Assembly: GCF_019084545.1 (NCBI RefSeq) | Contig: NZ_JAHREP010000003.1 | Span: forward strand, 186,001-250,000 | DNA length: 64,000 nt | Reading direction: 5' to 3' | DNA from: Marinobacterium ramblicola | Lineage (GTDB): Bacteria; Pseudomonadota; Gammaproteobacteria; Pseudomonadales; Balneatricaceae | Part shown: positions 28,124 to 40,081 of the stretch, one piece after another | Position numbering within the stretch: the stretch's first letter is position 1 | Layout: each line of letters begins with the position of its first letter | Made by a program: the position numbers and the translations under genes | The notes under the pieces: model-generated | What the model was told of the DNA's origin: nothing | What the model saw: only the letters and a program-made list of their open reading frames with translations | Database searches by the model: none

Positions 28124-29374
28124 ATGGGCCAAAGTAACATGATTGTCGCGCTGGATATCGGGACATCGAAGGTGGTGTGCCTGGTGGGTGAGATTACCGA
28201 CAGCGGGGCGATCGAGATTGTCGGTGTCGGATCCCACCCGTCGCGTGGACTCAAGCGCGGGGTGGTGGTCAACATCGAGTCGACCGTGCACTCGATTCAG
28301 CGTGCGGTCGAAGAGGCGGAGCTGATGGCCGGCTGCAAGATCCATTCGGTGACCGTGGGTATTGCCGGCAGCCATATCAGCAGCCACAACTCCCATGGCA
28401 TTGTCGCGGTCAAGGATCGTGAGGTGTCGGAGTACGACTTGGAGCGGGTGATCGATGCGGCGCGCGCGGTGGCGATTCCGGCGGATCAGAAGATTCTGCA
28501 TATCCTGCCGCAGGAGTATCTGATCGATCATCAGGAGGGGATTCGGGAACCCTTGGGGATGTCAGGAGTCCGTCTGGAGGCCAAGGTGCATCTGGTCTGC
28601 TGCGCAATCAATGCGGTGCAGAATATCGAGAAGTGCATCCGCCGTTGCGGTCTGGAGGTGGATGCCGTGGTGCTGGAGCAGCTGGCATCGAGCTACTCGG
28701 TGCTGACCGACGATGAGAAGGATCTGGGTGTCTGCCTGGTCGATATCGGCGGCGGTACTACCGATATCGCCGTCTTCACCGGCGGTGCCATTCGCCACAC
28801 GGCGGTAATACCGGTGGCCGGGGACCAGGTCACCAACGATATCGCCATGGCGCTGCGCACGCCGACGATCAACGCCGAGCAGTTGAAGATCAAGTACGCC
28901 TGTGCGCTGGCCCAGCTGGCGCGTCCGGAAGAGACGATCAAGGTGCCGAGCGTCGGCGATCGTCCCTCCCGTGACCTGTCACGCCAGGCGCTGGCCGAGG
29001 TGGTCGAGCCGCGCTACGAGGAGCTGTTCACCCTGGTTCAGGCGGAGCTGCGTCGCTCCGGATTTGAAGATCTGGTTGCCGCCGGTGTCGTGTTGACCGG
29101 CGGCACATCGAAAATGGAGGGGGCGGTCGAGCTGGCGGAGGAGATCTTCCATATGCCGGTGCGGCTTGCCCGTCCTCAGGGGGTGCGGGGAATGGAGGAT
29201 CTGCTGGGCAACCCGATCTACGCCACGGGCATAGGGTTGCTGCACTATGCCCGGGCGGATCACGGCCCGGCAGCACCGGAACTGATTCAACGGGAAACGG
29301 ATGTGAAGCGGACAGTGCCGGCGGGGCCGGGCTTTTTGCAACGCATCAAAACCTGGTTACAGGGTAATTTCTAA
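28124..29374 (+). CDS. ftsA: Cell division protein FtsA
   Basis: FtsA is the actin-like ATPase that anchors FtsZ to the membrane through a C-terminal amphipathic helix. It shows IVALDIGTSKVVCLVGE (phosphate 1), LVDIGGGTTDIAVFTGG (phosphate 2), VVLTGGTSKMEG (adenosine), and the C-terminal FLQRIKTWLQGNF helix. The start is uncertain: ATG at 28124 has AGAGGG close before it, while ATGs at 28100 and 28106 overlap ftsQ and one at 28139 begins right at the core fold. Length with this choice is 416 residues. Confidence 0.95.
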   Translation: MGQSNMIVALDIGTSKVVCLVGEITDSGAIEIVGVGSHPSRGLKRGVVVNIESTVHSIQRAVEEAELMAGCKIHSVTVGIAGSHISSHNSHGIVAVKDREVSEYDLERVIDAARAVAIPADQKILHILPQEYLIDHQEGIREPLGMSGVRLEAKVHLVCCAINAVQNIEKCIRRCGLEVDAVVLEQLASSYSVLTDDEKDLGVCLVDIGGGTTDIAVFTGGAIRHTAVIPVAGDQVTNDIAMALRTPTINAEQLKIKYACALAQLARPEETIKVPSVGDRPSRDLSRQALAEVVEPRYEELFTLVQAELRRSGFEDLVAAGVVLTGGTSKMEGAVELAEEIFHMPVRLARPQGVRGMEDLLGNPIYATGIGLLHYARADHGPAAPELIQRETDVKRTVPAGPGFLQRIKTWLQGNF

Positions 29375-29440
29375 CATTTTTGCAACAAAAGACGTCATGC
29401 GCCGGAAGGTAGTCGTAGGCGCTGAGGGGGAGGAAGAGCA

Positions 29441-30625
29441 ATGGAATTTGAACTGATCGAAAACGTCCAGCAGAACGCGGTAATCAAAGTGGTCGGTGTC
29501 GGTGGCGGTGGCGGTAACGCCGTGCAGCATATGGTGAACAACCTGGTAGAAGGGGTTGAGTTCATCTGTGCCAATACCGATGCCCAGGCACTGCACCGCA
29601 TGTCGGCACAGACCTCCCTGCACATTGGCGGAGAGCTGACCAAGGGGTTGGGTGCCGGCGCCAATCCGGAAGTGGGCCGCACGGCCGCACTGGAGGATCG
29701 CGAGCGGATCGCGGAAACGCTTAACGGTGCCGATATGGTGTTCATCACCGCCGGCATGGGGGGCGGCACCGGTACCGGTGCTGCACCGATCGTGGCGGAG
29801 GTTGCCCGCGAGCTGGGTATCCTGACCGTGGCGGTGGTGACCAAACCCTTCCCGTTCGAAGGCAAGAAGCGGATGAAGATCGCCGAGGAGGGGATTCGTG
29901 CACTGCGCGAAAACGTCGACTCGCTGATCATCATCCCGAACGAGAAACTGATGCAGGTGCTGGGCAAGAACTGTTCGCTGATCAATGCGTTCAGCGCTGC
30001 CAATAACGTGCTCAAGGGCGCCGTGCAGGGGATCGCGGACCTGATCACCCGTCCGGGCATGATCAACGTCGACTTCGCCGACGTGCGCACCGTGATGTCC
30101 GAGATGGGCATGGCGATGATGGGTACCGCCGTTGCGCGCGGCGATAACCGTGCCCAGGAGGCGGCCGAGGCGGCGATCCGCAGCCCGCTGCTCGAGGATA
30201 TCGACCTCAAGGGCGCCAGCGGTGTACTGGTCAACATCGCCGCCGGTGAAGATCTCAGCCTGGGTGAGTTCACCGAGGTGGGTAATATCGTCGAGGAGTA
30301 CGCCTCCGAAGATGCCACTATCGTCATCGGGACCGTGATCGATCCGGAACTGGGCGAGGATATCAAGGTCACTGTAGTGGCCACCGGCCTGGACCGGGAC
30401 AATGAGCAGGAGCTTCGCGTGGTGCACTCCAAGGCGCCCAGCGGTCGCAAGGCTGACGGTTCTCTGAATCTCGATCAGATCGAACTGCCGACGATTCTGC
30501 GCCGCCAGCGTGAAGAAGCGCTGCTGGACAAGCCGGTCGAGAAGCGCACAACCGAGGGCGGACGCCAGGACAGCGATTACGGTTTGCTGGATATCCCCAC
30601 CTTCCTGCGCCGTCAGGCTGACTGA
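29441..30625 (+). CDS. ftsZ: Cell division GTPase FtsZ
   Basis: FtsZ polymerises into the Z-ring. The 394-residue protein has [18 protein letters not shown] at the N-terminus, the tubulin signature GGGTGTG at residues 107-113, [11 protein letters not shown] in the T7 region (NxDxxD), a variable linker from about 320 to 375, and the conserved C-terminal peptide [14 protein letters not shown] that binds FtsA and ZipA. A 66-base gap with AGGGGGAGGAAG separates it from ftsA. Confidence 0.97.
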   Translation: MEFELIENVQQNAVIKVVGVGGGGGNAVQHMVNNLVEGVEFICANTDAQALHRMSAQTSLHIGGELTKGLGAGANPEVGRTAALEDRERIAETLNGADMVFITAGMGGGTGTGAAPIVAEVARELGILTVAVVTKPFPFEGKKRMKIAEEGIRALRENVDSLIIIPNEKLMQVLGKNCSLINAFSAANNVLKGAVQGIADLITRPGMINVDFADVRTVMSEMGMAMMGTAVARGDNRAQEAAEAAIRSPLLEDIDLKGASGVLVNIAAGEDLSLGEFTEVGNIVEEYASEDATIVIGTVIDPELGEDIKVTVVATGLDRDNEQELRVVHSKAPSGRKADGSLNLDQIELPTILRRQREEALLDKPVEKRTTEGGRQDSDYGLLDIPTFLRRQAD

Positions 30626-30711
30626 TCGCGTAGCGAGGCGGCAGGGTGCGTGAGTGAATGAGCACGCTCATTGATCGGCGACGTGCCATTCCCGGTGGTT
30701 ATCTTGTGGTT

Positions 30712-30740
30712 GGCCTATCACATTTTTGTTAGGATAGGCC
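30712..30740. repeat. Inverted repeat upstream of lpxC
   Basis: GGCCTATC (30712-30719) and GATAGGCC (30733-30740) are perfect inverted 8-mers around 13 AT-rich bases. No T tract follows, so it reads more like an operator or attenuator than a terminator. It ends 33 bases before the lpxC start. A similarly built repeat occurs ahead of secA. Confidence 0.5.
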
Positions 30741-30773
30741 GTTATTTTGACCGACAACTTCACGGCAGGACGG

Positions 30774-31694
30774 ATGATCAAGCAACGCACCCTGAAAAAC
30801 AGCATTAAAGCGACCGGTATTGGCCTGCACTCCGGGCAGAAGGTTTTCATGACCCTGAAACCGGCACCGGCCAATTCGGGCATCCGTTTCCGTCGCGTCG
30901 ACCTGGATCCGGTGGTCGAAATTCCGGCGTATGCGTTGAATGTGGTCGATACCATGCTGTCCACCAATATCTCGAAAGAGGGTGTGCGTGTCGCGACGAT
31001 CGAGCATCTGATGTCGGCGCTGGCCGGTTTGGGCATCGATAACCTGGTGGTCGAGCTGAGCTCCGAAGAGGTGCCGGTGATGGACGGCAGTGCCGCGCCG
31101 TTCGTGTTTCTGATCCAGTCCGCCGGTATCGAGGAGCTGGATGCACCGAAAGAGTTCATCCGGATCAAGCGCGAAGTGCGTGTCAGCAGCGATGACAAAC
31201 TGGCCTGCTTCAAGCCGTTCAACGGCTTCAAGGTCGGCTTCAAGATCGATTTCAACCATCCGCACCCCGCCTTCAATACGGGTAACCAGGAAGCGGCGCT
31301 GGACTTCTCCAGCTCCTCCTACGTGAAAGAGGTAAGTCGGGCGCGTACCTTCGGCTTCATGCGCGATATGGAGTACCTGCGTTCGCAGAATCTGGCCCTG
31401 GGCGGCAGCTTCGATAACGCCATCGTGGTCGATGACTTCCGGGTGCTCAATGACGAAGGGTTGCGCTACAGCGACGAGTTCGTCAAGCACAAGATTCTGG
31501 ACGCGGTGGGCGATCTCTACCTGCTGGGCAAGAGTCTGATCGGTGAGTTTTACGGCTACAAGTCCGGCCACTACCTGAACAACATGCTGCTGCGTAAGCT
31601 GCTCGAAACCGAGGATGCTTATGAGGTGGTCACCTTCGAAGACAGTGAAGAGTTGTCGCCGATCTCGTATCAACGCCCGGCTGCTGCGGTCTGA
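30774..31694 (+). CDS. lpxC: UDP-3-O-acyl-N-acetylglucosamine deacetylase
   Basis: LpxC is the zinc hydrolase of the committed lipid A step. I start at the ATG at 30774 ([15 protein letters not shown]), which has CAGGA upstream and matches E. coli; in-frame TTG 27 bases earlier is unlikely. The 306-residue protein keeps zinc ligands H78 ([13 protein letters not shown]), H239 and D243 ([12 protein letters not shown]), and the catalytic H266 (YKSGHYLNN). The [15 protein letters not shown] and [12 protein letters not shown] blocks are typical. It follows ftsZ as in many gammaproteobacteria. Confidence 0.97.
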   Translation: MIKQRTLKNSIKATGIGLHSGQKVFMTLKPAPANSGIRFRRVDLDPVVEIPAYALNVVDTMLSTNISKEGVRVATIEHLMSALAGLGIDNLVVELSSEEVPVMDGSAAPFVFLIQSAGIEELDAPKEFIRIKREVRVSSDDKLACFKPFNGFKVGFKIDFNHPHPAFNTGNQEAALDFSSSSYVKEVSRARTFGFMRDMEYLRSQNLALGGSFDNAIVVDDFRVLNDEGLRYSDEFVKHKILDAVGDLYLLGKSLIGEFYGYKSGHYLNNMLLRKLLETEDAYEVVTFEDSEELSPISYQRPAAAV

Positions 31695-31730
31695 CGGGTC
31701 GTTACGGGCCTGTGGCAACGGGATCTTAAC

Positions 31731-31768
31731 AGCGGGGTCGAACTCAGGTTCGGCCCCGTTGCGTTTTA
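31731..31768 (+). terminator. Probable intrinsic terminator after lpxC
   Basis: An 11-bp stem (31733-31743 with 31748-31758, one G-U pair) closes a TCAG loop; a short T run (31764-31767) follows after a few bases. It plausibly ends the dcw/lpxC transcript. Confidence 0.7.
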
Positions 31769-31780
31769 ATCTTCACTTGC

Positions 31781-31814
31781 CATTCTACTATCCGGCCCAA
31801 TATTAGGTAGAATG
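31781..31814. repeat. Inverted repeat upstream of secA
   Basis: CATTCTAC (31781-31788) and GTAGAATG (31807-31814) form perfect inverted 8-mers around 18 bases. TAGAAT in the right arm could be a -10 box, making this an operator candidate for secA. No secM-like ORF lies between lpxC and secA. Confidence 0.5.
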
Positions 31815-31892
31815 TGCCGTTAATCCAGTCATGCAGACACCCCTCGGGATGAGCCCGACCCGCTTTGCATTCAACCGGTTAAAAGTCGAATT

Positions 31893-34649
<2,757 letters not shown>

Positions 34650-34682
34650 CGGTCGTGTGCAGATAAATCCCTATATTTTTTG

Positions 34683-34703
34683 AAGCAGCTTCGGCTGCTT
34701 TTT
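34683..34703 (+). terminator. Intrinsic terminator after secA
   Basis: AAGCAGC and GCTGCTT form a 7-bp stem around a UUCG tetraloop (34690-34693) and lead into five T residues. A T/A run precedes it. It lies 34 bases after the secA stop. Confidence 0.85.
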
Positions 34704-34789
34704 ATGTACAGGATGTACTGTATCCCGCGGGCGCAGGCAGCTTTATGCTCCTGCAAAAGCTGCATTCACGCCATCCATGGCGTTCAGGC
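34704..34789. repeat. Palindrome-rich intergenic element between secA and argJ
   Basis: This stretch contains several nested inverted repeats: GTAC-AGGAT-GTAC, GCAGCTTT (34737) with AAAGCTGC (34756), and the 14-bp palindrome CGCCATCCATGGCG (34769-34782). The CCATCCATGG core resembles that of the 62.2-kb element (CCATGGATGG), so both may belong to one dispersed REP-like family. It could also be a structured argJ leader, but I recognise no riboswitch. Confidence 0.4.
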
Positions 34790-34826
34790 GCAATAGCGGG
34801 GCTTTCTTTTTTGAGAGGTATGAATA

Positions 34827-36044
34827 ATGGCTGTAGGTCCCGATACTCTGCCCGAACTGAAACCCGTCGATGGCTTCCGCATCGGTATTGCCAGTGCCGG
34901 CATCAAAAAGCCGGGGCGCCGTGATGTGGTGCTGATGGAGGTGTGCGAAGGCGCGTCTGTTGCCGGTGTGTTCACCAAGAATGCGTTCTGCGCCGCGCCG
35001 GTCACGCTATCGAAAAAGCATCTGGCCTCGGGCGCCATTCGCTACCTGCTGGTCAACACCGGCAACGCCAATGCGGGTACCGGCGAGCAGGGGATGGCGG
35101 ATGCCGTTCGCTGCTGTGATGCGGTTGCGGAGCTTGCAGGTGTGGCGCGTGAGGCGGTGCTGCCGTTCTCGACCGGCGTGATAGGCGAACCCCTGCCTGT
35201 GGATAAGATCGTAGCGGTGCTCGACGACGCCAAGGCGGACCTGAACGACAACAACTGGCTCAATGCCGCGCACGGCATCATGACCACCGATACCCGCGCC
35301 AAGGCCGCCTGCGAGCAGTTCGAGTACCAGGGCAAGACCGTTACCTTGACCGGTATCTCCAAGGGCGCCGGTATGATCATGCCGAACATGGCCACCATGC
35401 TCGGTTACGTCGCCACCGACGCGGCTGTCCCCCAGCCGTTGCTGCAGCAGTGGTTGTCCCGGGCGGCGGACAGGTCGTTCAACCGTATCACCATCGACGG
35501 CGATACCTCCACCAACGACTCCTGCATCCTGGTCGCGACCGGCCGCAGCGGTGTCAGTATCGATGCCGAGAGTAGCGAGTCGGCCGATCTGTTCGTGGCG
35601 GCACTGAACCGGATCATGCTCAACCTGGCGCAGGCGATCGTGCGGGACGGCGAGGGTGCGACCAAATTCGTCGAGGTGCGTGTCGAGCAGGCGGCCAGCG
35701 TCGAAGAGGCGCTGCAGGTGGCGTACACCATCGCCCACTCGCCACTGGTCAAGACCGCACTCTACGCCTCCGACCCCAACTGGGGTCGTATCCTCGCCTG
35801 CGTCGGCCGTGCCGGAGTGCAGAATCTGGATCTGAATGCGCTGGAGATCTACCTTAACGACGTTTGCATCGTCGAGAAGGGCGGCCGCGCAGCCGGTTAT
35901 ACCGAAGAGCAGGGGCAGGCGGTGATGGATGGCGAGGAGATCCTGATCCATGTCGTGCTCAAGCGTGGCGATGTGCGCGAATCGGTCTGGACCACCGATC
36001 TGTCCACCGAGTACGTCCATATCAATGCGGACTACCGTAGCTGA
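34827..36044 (+). CDS. argJ: Glutamate N-acetyltransferase / amino-acid acetyltransferase ArgJ
   Basis: ArgJ recycles the acetyl group from N-acetylornithine to glutamate in arginine synthesis. The 405-residue precursor has the self-cleavage site NMATMLGYVATDA, with Thr190 the nucleophile that becomes the N-terminus of the beta chain. YLLVNTGNANAGTGEQG and PFSTGVIGEPLP are alpha-chain landmarks, and LVKTALYASDPNWGRILACVGRAG is the beta-chain one. Whether it also uses acetyl-CoA cannot be told from sequence. It is followed after 5 bases by the Nudix fusion gene. Confidence 0.96.
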   Translation: MAVGPDTLPELKPVDGFRIGIASAGIKKPGRRDVVLMEVCEGASVAGVFTKNAFCAAPVTLSKKHLASGAIRYLLVNTGNANAGTGEQGMADAVRCCDAVAELAGVAREAVLPFSTGVIGEPLPVDKIVAVLDDAKADLNDNNWLNAAHGIMTTDTRAKAACEQFEYQGKTVTLTGISKGAGMIMPNMATMLGYVATDAAVPQPLLQQWLSRAADRSFNRITIDGDTSTNDSCILVATGRSGVSIDAESSESADLFVAALNRIMLNLAQAIVRDGEGATKFVEVRVEQAASVEEALQVAYTIAHSPLVKTALYASDPNWGRILACVGRAGVQNLDLNALEIYLNDVCIVEKGGRAAGYTEEQGQAVMDGEEILIHVVLKRGDVRESVWTTDLSTEYVHINADYRS

Positions 36045-36049
36045 TTCAG

Positions 36050-37027
36050 ATGTCGAACACGAAATTGATCCACGTTGCCGCGGCGATCATCGTCGACTCA
36101 CAAGGTCGAATACTGATCGCCAAACGCGATGCGTCGCAACACCAGGGCGGACTCTGGGAGTTTCCCGGCGGCAAGGTCGAGTCCGGTGAACCGGTCGAGC
36201 TGGCGCTCAGACGGGAGCTCGATGAGGAGCTTGGCATTCAGGTCGAGCATGCCCGCCCACAGATCCGCATCACCCACCACTATCCGGATAAATCGGTGCT
36301 GCTGGATGTCTGGCGTGTCGAGCGTTTTGGCGGTGAGGCTCATGGGCGTGAAGGGCAGCCGATCCGCTGGGTGGAGCCCGGGGCGCTGGTCGATTACCAG
36401 TTTCCGGCGGCGAACGGGCCTATAGTGGCTGCGGCGCAGTTGCCGGATCGGCTGTCGATTACCGGTGATATTGCTGCACTGGGAGCTTCCCCCGAAGAGC
36501 GAGAAGTCGAGCTTCTTCGGCGCGTGCAACCTTTGTTAAATCAGCAGGGGCAACTGCTGATGCTCAGATCACCGACTCTGAGTGAAGAGGAGTTGTCTCG
36601 TCACTATGGGGTTTTGAGGCCGTTGTGCGATGCCGCTGACTTAGCCCTGATCTTGAATGGTTCGATTGAACTGGCGAATGCGCTGGGCGCCGACCGTCTG
36701 CATCTGACAGCCCAACGTTTGATGGCATTGAGATCTCGCGACCGGTTTGCCGGGCGCTGGCTCAGCGCCTCCTGTCATAATCTTGAAGAGCTGCGGCGAG
36801 CGGAGTCGCTGGGACTGGACTTCGTCACCCTGTCGCCGGTGGCGCCGACCGCCTCGCATCCCGGTGCCCCGGTGCTGGGATGGAGAAAATTCCGTGAACT
36901 GACCGAGCAGTGTGCGATACCCGCCTATGCACTGGGCGGTTTGCTGGACACCGATCTGGATGCCGCTTGGCAGCATGGCGCACAGGGGATCGCATCGATC
37001 TCCTCGTGGTGGAGTGAGGGCGTATGA
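36050..37027 (+). CDS. Nudix hydrolase fused to a thiamine-phosphate-synthase-like domain
   Basis: Residues 1-130 are a MutT-type Nudix domain with the intact box GGKVESGEPVELALRRELDEELGI (split by the family pattern Gx5Ex7REUxEExGU). MutT hydrolyses oxidised dGTP. From about residue 175 to the end the chain resembles a TIM-barrel ThiE/TenI domain (GADRLHLTAQRLMAL, SLGLDFVTLSPVAPTASHPG, IPAYALGGLLDTDLD). The second half lacks an obvious complete pyrophosphate site, so its role is open. The fusion is known in gammaproteobacteria. It lies between argJ and coaE, overlapping coaE by four bases. Confidence 0.88.
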   Translation: MSNTKLIHVAAAIIVDSQGRILIAKRDASQHQGGLWEFPGGKVESGEPVELALRRELDEELGIQVEHARPQIRITHHYPDKSVLLDVWRVERFGGEAHGREGQPIRWVEPGALVDYQFPAANGPIVAAAQLPDRLSITGDIAALGASPEEREVELLRRVQPLLNQQGQLLMLRSPTLSEEELSRHYGVLRPLCDAADLALILNGSIELANALGADRLHLTAQRLMALRSRDRFAGRWLSASCHNLEELRRAESLGLDFVTLSPVAPTASHPGAPVLGWRKFRELTEQCAIPAYALGGLLDTDLDAAWQHGAQGIASISSWWSEGV

Positions 37028-37632
37028 ATGCTCCACTGAAGGTAGGTTTGACCGGCGGCATCGGTAGCGGCAAGAGCGCCGCGACGGCGCTGTTTGCCGA
37101 GCTGGGCGTACCGGTTATCGATGCCGACATCATCGCACGAGAGGTGGTTCAGCCCGGTGAATCGGCGTTGCAACGCATCGCCGATCACTTCGGTAGCGAA
37201 GTCCTGCTTTCCGACGGCGGTCTAGATCGTGCCCGCCTGCGCGAGATTATTTTTAACGACAACAGTGAAAAGGCATGGCTTGAGGCGCTGCTTCATCCAT
37301 TGATACGTGAGCGTATCGTCGAGCGCATCTCTCAGACGGGACCTGCCTACCTGATACTGGTCTCGCCTTTGTTGATCGAGAGCGGGCAGGACCGGTTGGT
37401 CGATCAGGTCATCGTGGTCGATGTAGACGAGCAGACCCAGATGGAGAGAACCCTGGCCCGTGACGGGGTCGATCGCGAGCAGGTCGAACAGATCCTGGCG
37501 GCACAGATGAGTCGGCAGGCCAGATCTGCCCGAGCCGACTATCTTATAGACAACCGCGGCGACCTGGCCGCGCTGCGTGAACAGGTCGAGCGCATTCATC
37601 ACGCCTTGCTCAAACAAGCGTGTGGGGAGTAG
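37024..37632 (+). CDS. coaE: Dephospho-CoA kinase
   Basis: CoaE carries out the last step of coenzyme A synthesis. The 202-residue protein has the P-loop [35 protein letters not shown] and the HPLIRERI segment; [14 protein letters not shown] replaces the more common PLLFE, and [19 protein letters not shown] is the C-terminal motif. In pilus-bearing gammaproteobacteria coaE and yacG regularly accompany pilD, as here. Confidence 0.95.
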   Translation: MNAPLKVGLTGGIGSGKSAATALFAELGVPVIDADIIAREVVQPGESALQRIADHFGSEVLLSDGGLDRARLREIIFNDNSEKAWLEALLHPLIRERIVERISQTGPAYLILVSPLLIESGQDRLVDQVIVVDVDEQTQMERTLARDGVDREQVEQILAAQMSRQARSARADYLIDNRGDLAALREQVERIHHALLKQACGE

Positions 37633-37694
37633 GTGTGCCGGATAACCTGTGGTGCGTGCTAACTAAAAAAGCAGTGAGCGATAAAGAACGAGTT

Positions 37695-37907
37695 ATGACC
37701 AAAACCATCAACTGCCCGCAATGCGGCAAGCCGACCCTGTACAGCCCGGAAAACAGTTACCGTCCCTTCTGCAGCAAGCGTTGCCGTCTGATCGATCTGG
37801 GTGAGTGGGCAAGCGAAGGGTACCAGATACCGCTGGAGCCGAGTATGGACGACTACAGCACCGGTTTAGAGGCCGAGGAGCAGGTATTTACGCCCAAGCT
37901 GCACTAA
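37695..37907 (+). CDS. yacG: DNA gyrase inhibitor YacG (zinc-binding)
   Basis: YacG binds GyrB and inhibits gyrase in E. coli. The 70-residue protein has the four-cysteine zinc site (NCPQCGK and [17 protein letters not shown]), the family's defining sequence, and an acidic C-terminal tail. I start at the ATG at 37695, giving the canonical [13 protein letters not shown]; longer frames run back into coaE. It is convergent with pilD, 12 bases away. Confidence 0.93.
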   Translation: MTKTINCPQCGKPTLYSPENSYRPFCSKRCRLIDLGEWASEGYQIPLEPSMDDYSTGLEAEEQVFTPKLH

Positions 37908-37919
37908 GGGCTGTGCAGA

Positions 37920-38786
37920 TCAGACCAGCAGCATACCCAGGTACCAGTCATTGATCTGAGCGCCCCAGATAAGCGCAATCCATCCGGCGATGGCGAGATA
38001 GGGGCCGAAGGGCAGAGGGTTGGCGGCTTGATGCCGCTTGGCAGCCATTAGCGAGAGCGCCAGCACAACGCCGACTACCGACGACAGCAGAATAGTCAGG
38101 GGTAAAACTTCGAACCCGCCCCAGGCACCGATTGCCGCCAGCAGCTTGAAATCACCATAACCCATCCCCTCCTTGCCGGTCAGCAGCTTGAAGATCCAGT
38201 ATACGCTCCAGAGCACCAGATACCCCGCTGCCGCTCCGTAGACGGCATGCTCCAGGGAGGTGAAGGTGCCTTGGCTATTGAGCAGTAACCCGAGCCAAAG
38301 CAGGGGTAGGGTCAGCCGGTCGGGCAGCAGCTGATGATCGATATCGATAAAGGTCAGCGCGATAAAACTCCAGGTCAGCGCCAGCAATCCCGCGCCTTCC
38401 AGTCCCAGTCCAAAGTGCCAGCCGATAAAGCCACCCAGTAATCCGGTCAGTAGTTCGACGGCGGGGTAGCGCAGGGATATGGAAGTAGCGCATCCGCTGC
38501 ACCGCCCTCTGAGTGCGATATAACTGAGCAGCGGAATATTTTCATACCAGCGGATCAGATGGCCGCAGTTGCCGCAACGAGAGGCGGGAACCGCCAGGTT
38601 GAATGGCTCGTCGGCCTGTTCTGATTGATCATCCTCAGCAAGTTGGGCCTGCCACTCGCGCTCCATCATCACCGGGAGCCGGTAGATCACCACATTCAGA
38701 AAACTGCCGACCATCAACGAGAGAACAAGGGCTGCTACGCCTGTAGCGAGCCCCGGTTGAACCAATAGGTCGATTACAGAAGACAA
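37920..38786 (-). CDS. pilD: Type IV prepilin peptidase / N-methyltransferase
   Basis: PilD cleaves the leader of type IV prepilins and methylates the new N-terminus. The 288-residue membrane protein has the two CxxC pairs of the cytoplasmic loop (SRCGNCGHLIRWYENIPLLSY and RCSGCATSISLRYP), and both catalytic aspartate motifs: FIDIDHQLLPD and GYGDFKLLAAIG. About eight hydrophobic helices are seen. It is the last gene of the leftward pilB-pilC-pilD operon, 14 bases after pilC; its substrate is the PilA encoded at 45086. Confidence 0.95.
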   Translation of the reverse strand: MSSVIDLLVQPGLATGVAALVLSLMVGSFLNVVIYRLPVMMEREWQAQLAEDDQSEQADEPFNLAVPASRCGNCGHLIRWYENIPLLSYIALRGRCSGCATSISLRYPAVELLTGLLGGFIGWHFGLGLEGAGLLALTWSFIALTFIDIDHQLLPDRLTLPLLWLGLLLNSQGTFTSLEHAVYGAAAGYLVLWSVYWIFKLLTGKEGMGYGDFKLLAAIGAWGGFEVLPLTILLSSVVGVVLALSLMAAKRHQAANPLPFGPYLAIAGWIALIWGAQINDWYLGMLLV

Positions 38787-38800
38787 GCCTGAATGTATCC

Positions 38801-40030
38801 TTAAACCACGTTACCCAGCTGGAAGATCGGCAGGTACATGGCGATAACCAGGCCGCCCACCAGCACACCCAGGATCGCCATGATCATCGGTTCCAGCAGG
38901 CTGGACAGGTTGTCGACCGCGTTATCGACCGCCTCCTCGTAGAAACTGGCCACCTTGTCCAGCATCATATCGAGAGAACCGGCTTCCTCGCCAATCGAGA
39001 CCATCTGCACCACCATGACCGGAAAAACGCCGGTCATACTAATGGCATTGGTCAGCGACTGACCGGTGGATACCCCGTTACGGATCTGCAGTGTAGCATT
39101 ACGGTAGACCACATTGCCGGCCGCGCCGGCGGTGGAGTCCAAGGCCTGCACCAGAGGAACACCCGCAGCAAAGGTGGTAGCCAGAGTTCGCGCGAAGCGG
39201 GCGATGATCGCTTCCTTGATAATGGGGCCGATAATGGGAATCTTGAGCATTGTCCGATCAACGAAGTCGGAAAATCTTTCCGATTTTTTTCGTGCCTGAA
39301 CAAAAGCCACGATTGCCGTGATTAGTCCTAGCATCACGAAAAACCAATACTTTTGCGCTATCTCCGACAGGCCGATAACCCAGAGCGTGAACGCGGGTAG
39401 TTCCGCACCAAAACTACTGAATACATCGTCGAAAACCGGTACAACTTTTACCAATAGAATTGCGGTTACAACAATCGCTACGATAATCACGGCGGTCGGG
39501 TAGGTCAGCGCCTTTTTAATCTTGGCTTTCAGCGACTCGATCTTCTCCTTGTAAGTCGCGACGCGATCCAGCATGGTTTCCAGTTGGCCCGATGCTTCAC
39601 CGGCACCGACAAGGCTGCAAAACAGGTCATCGAAATACTCGGGGTGTTTGGACAGCGCAGTAGAAAAATCGGTACCCCCACTGACATCGCTCCTGATCTT
39701 GCCGATCAGATCTTTCAGCTTTACCTTTTCAGCACCGTTGCCGACGATATCCAGACCTTGGATCAGCGGAACGCCCGCCTTCATCATCGTCGCCATCTGG
39801 CGGGTAAAAAAGGCGATATCCAGTGGCTTGATCGGCTTGTTCCGCCCGCCGCTAAAGAGTCCGCCTCGATCCTTGGCAACTCTGCTTGGATTTATCCCCT
39901 GCTTGCGCAGCAGCGTCTTGGCGGCAGCGATGCTCTCCGCATCTATCTTGCCCTTGCTCTTGTTGCCGCTCTTGTCTTTTCCCTGCCAGGCAAAGGTGAT
40001 GCGTTTCGCTTCCTTGATTTTCGTCGCCAT
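38801..40030 (-). CDS. pilC: Type IV pilus inner-membrane platform protein PilC
   Basis: PilC is the GspF-family platform on which PilB acts during pilus assembly. The 409-residue protein has the duplicated F-domain layout: FFTRQMATMMKAGVPLIQGLDI in the first half and FARTLATTFAAGVPLVQALDS in the second, with three membrane helices (about residues 180-200, 225-245 and the C-terminal VVGGLVIAMYLPIF). The end MYLPIFQLGNVV is typical. It lies 51 bases after pilB. Confidence 0.95.
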   Translation of the reverse strand: MATKIKEAKRITFAWQGKDKSGNKSKGKIDAESIAAAKTLLRKQGINPSRVAKDRGGLFSGGRNKPIKPLDIAFFTRQMATMMKAGVPLIQGLDIVGNGAEKVKLKDLIGKIRSDVSGGTDFSTALSKHPEYFDDLFCSLVGAGEASGQLETMLDRVATYKEKIESLKAKIKKALTYPTAVIIVAIVVTAILLVKVVPVFDDVFSSFGAELPAFTLWVIGLSEIAQKYWFFVMLGLITAIVAFVQARKKSERFSDFVDRTMLKIPIIGPIIKEAIIARFARTLATTFAAGVPLVQALDSTAGAAGNVVYRNATLQIRNGVSTGQSLTNAISMTGVFPVMVVQMVSIGEEAGSLDMMLDKVASFYEEAVDNAVDNLSSLLEPMIMAILGVLVGGLVIAMYLPIFQLGNVV

Positions 40031-40081
40031 ATCGGGTGCCTTTTCATCTGCTTGGCTTGGTTGGGTGCGCTGCTTTCAGGG

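Noticed and set aside
31695-31892. A secM-like arrest peptide gene ahead of secA
   Set aside because: No frame with a signal peptide and an arrest-type C-terminus exists in the 198 bases; only a terminator and an inverted repeat are seen.
34704-34826. Riboswitch or T-box ahead of argJ
   Set aside because: Hairpins are present but none of the conserved riboswitch core sequences I know can be found, and the palindromes look REP-like.
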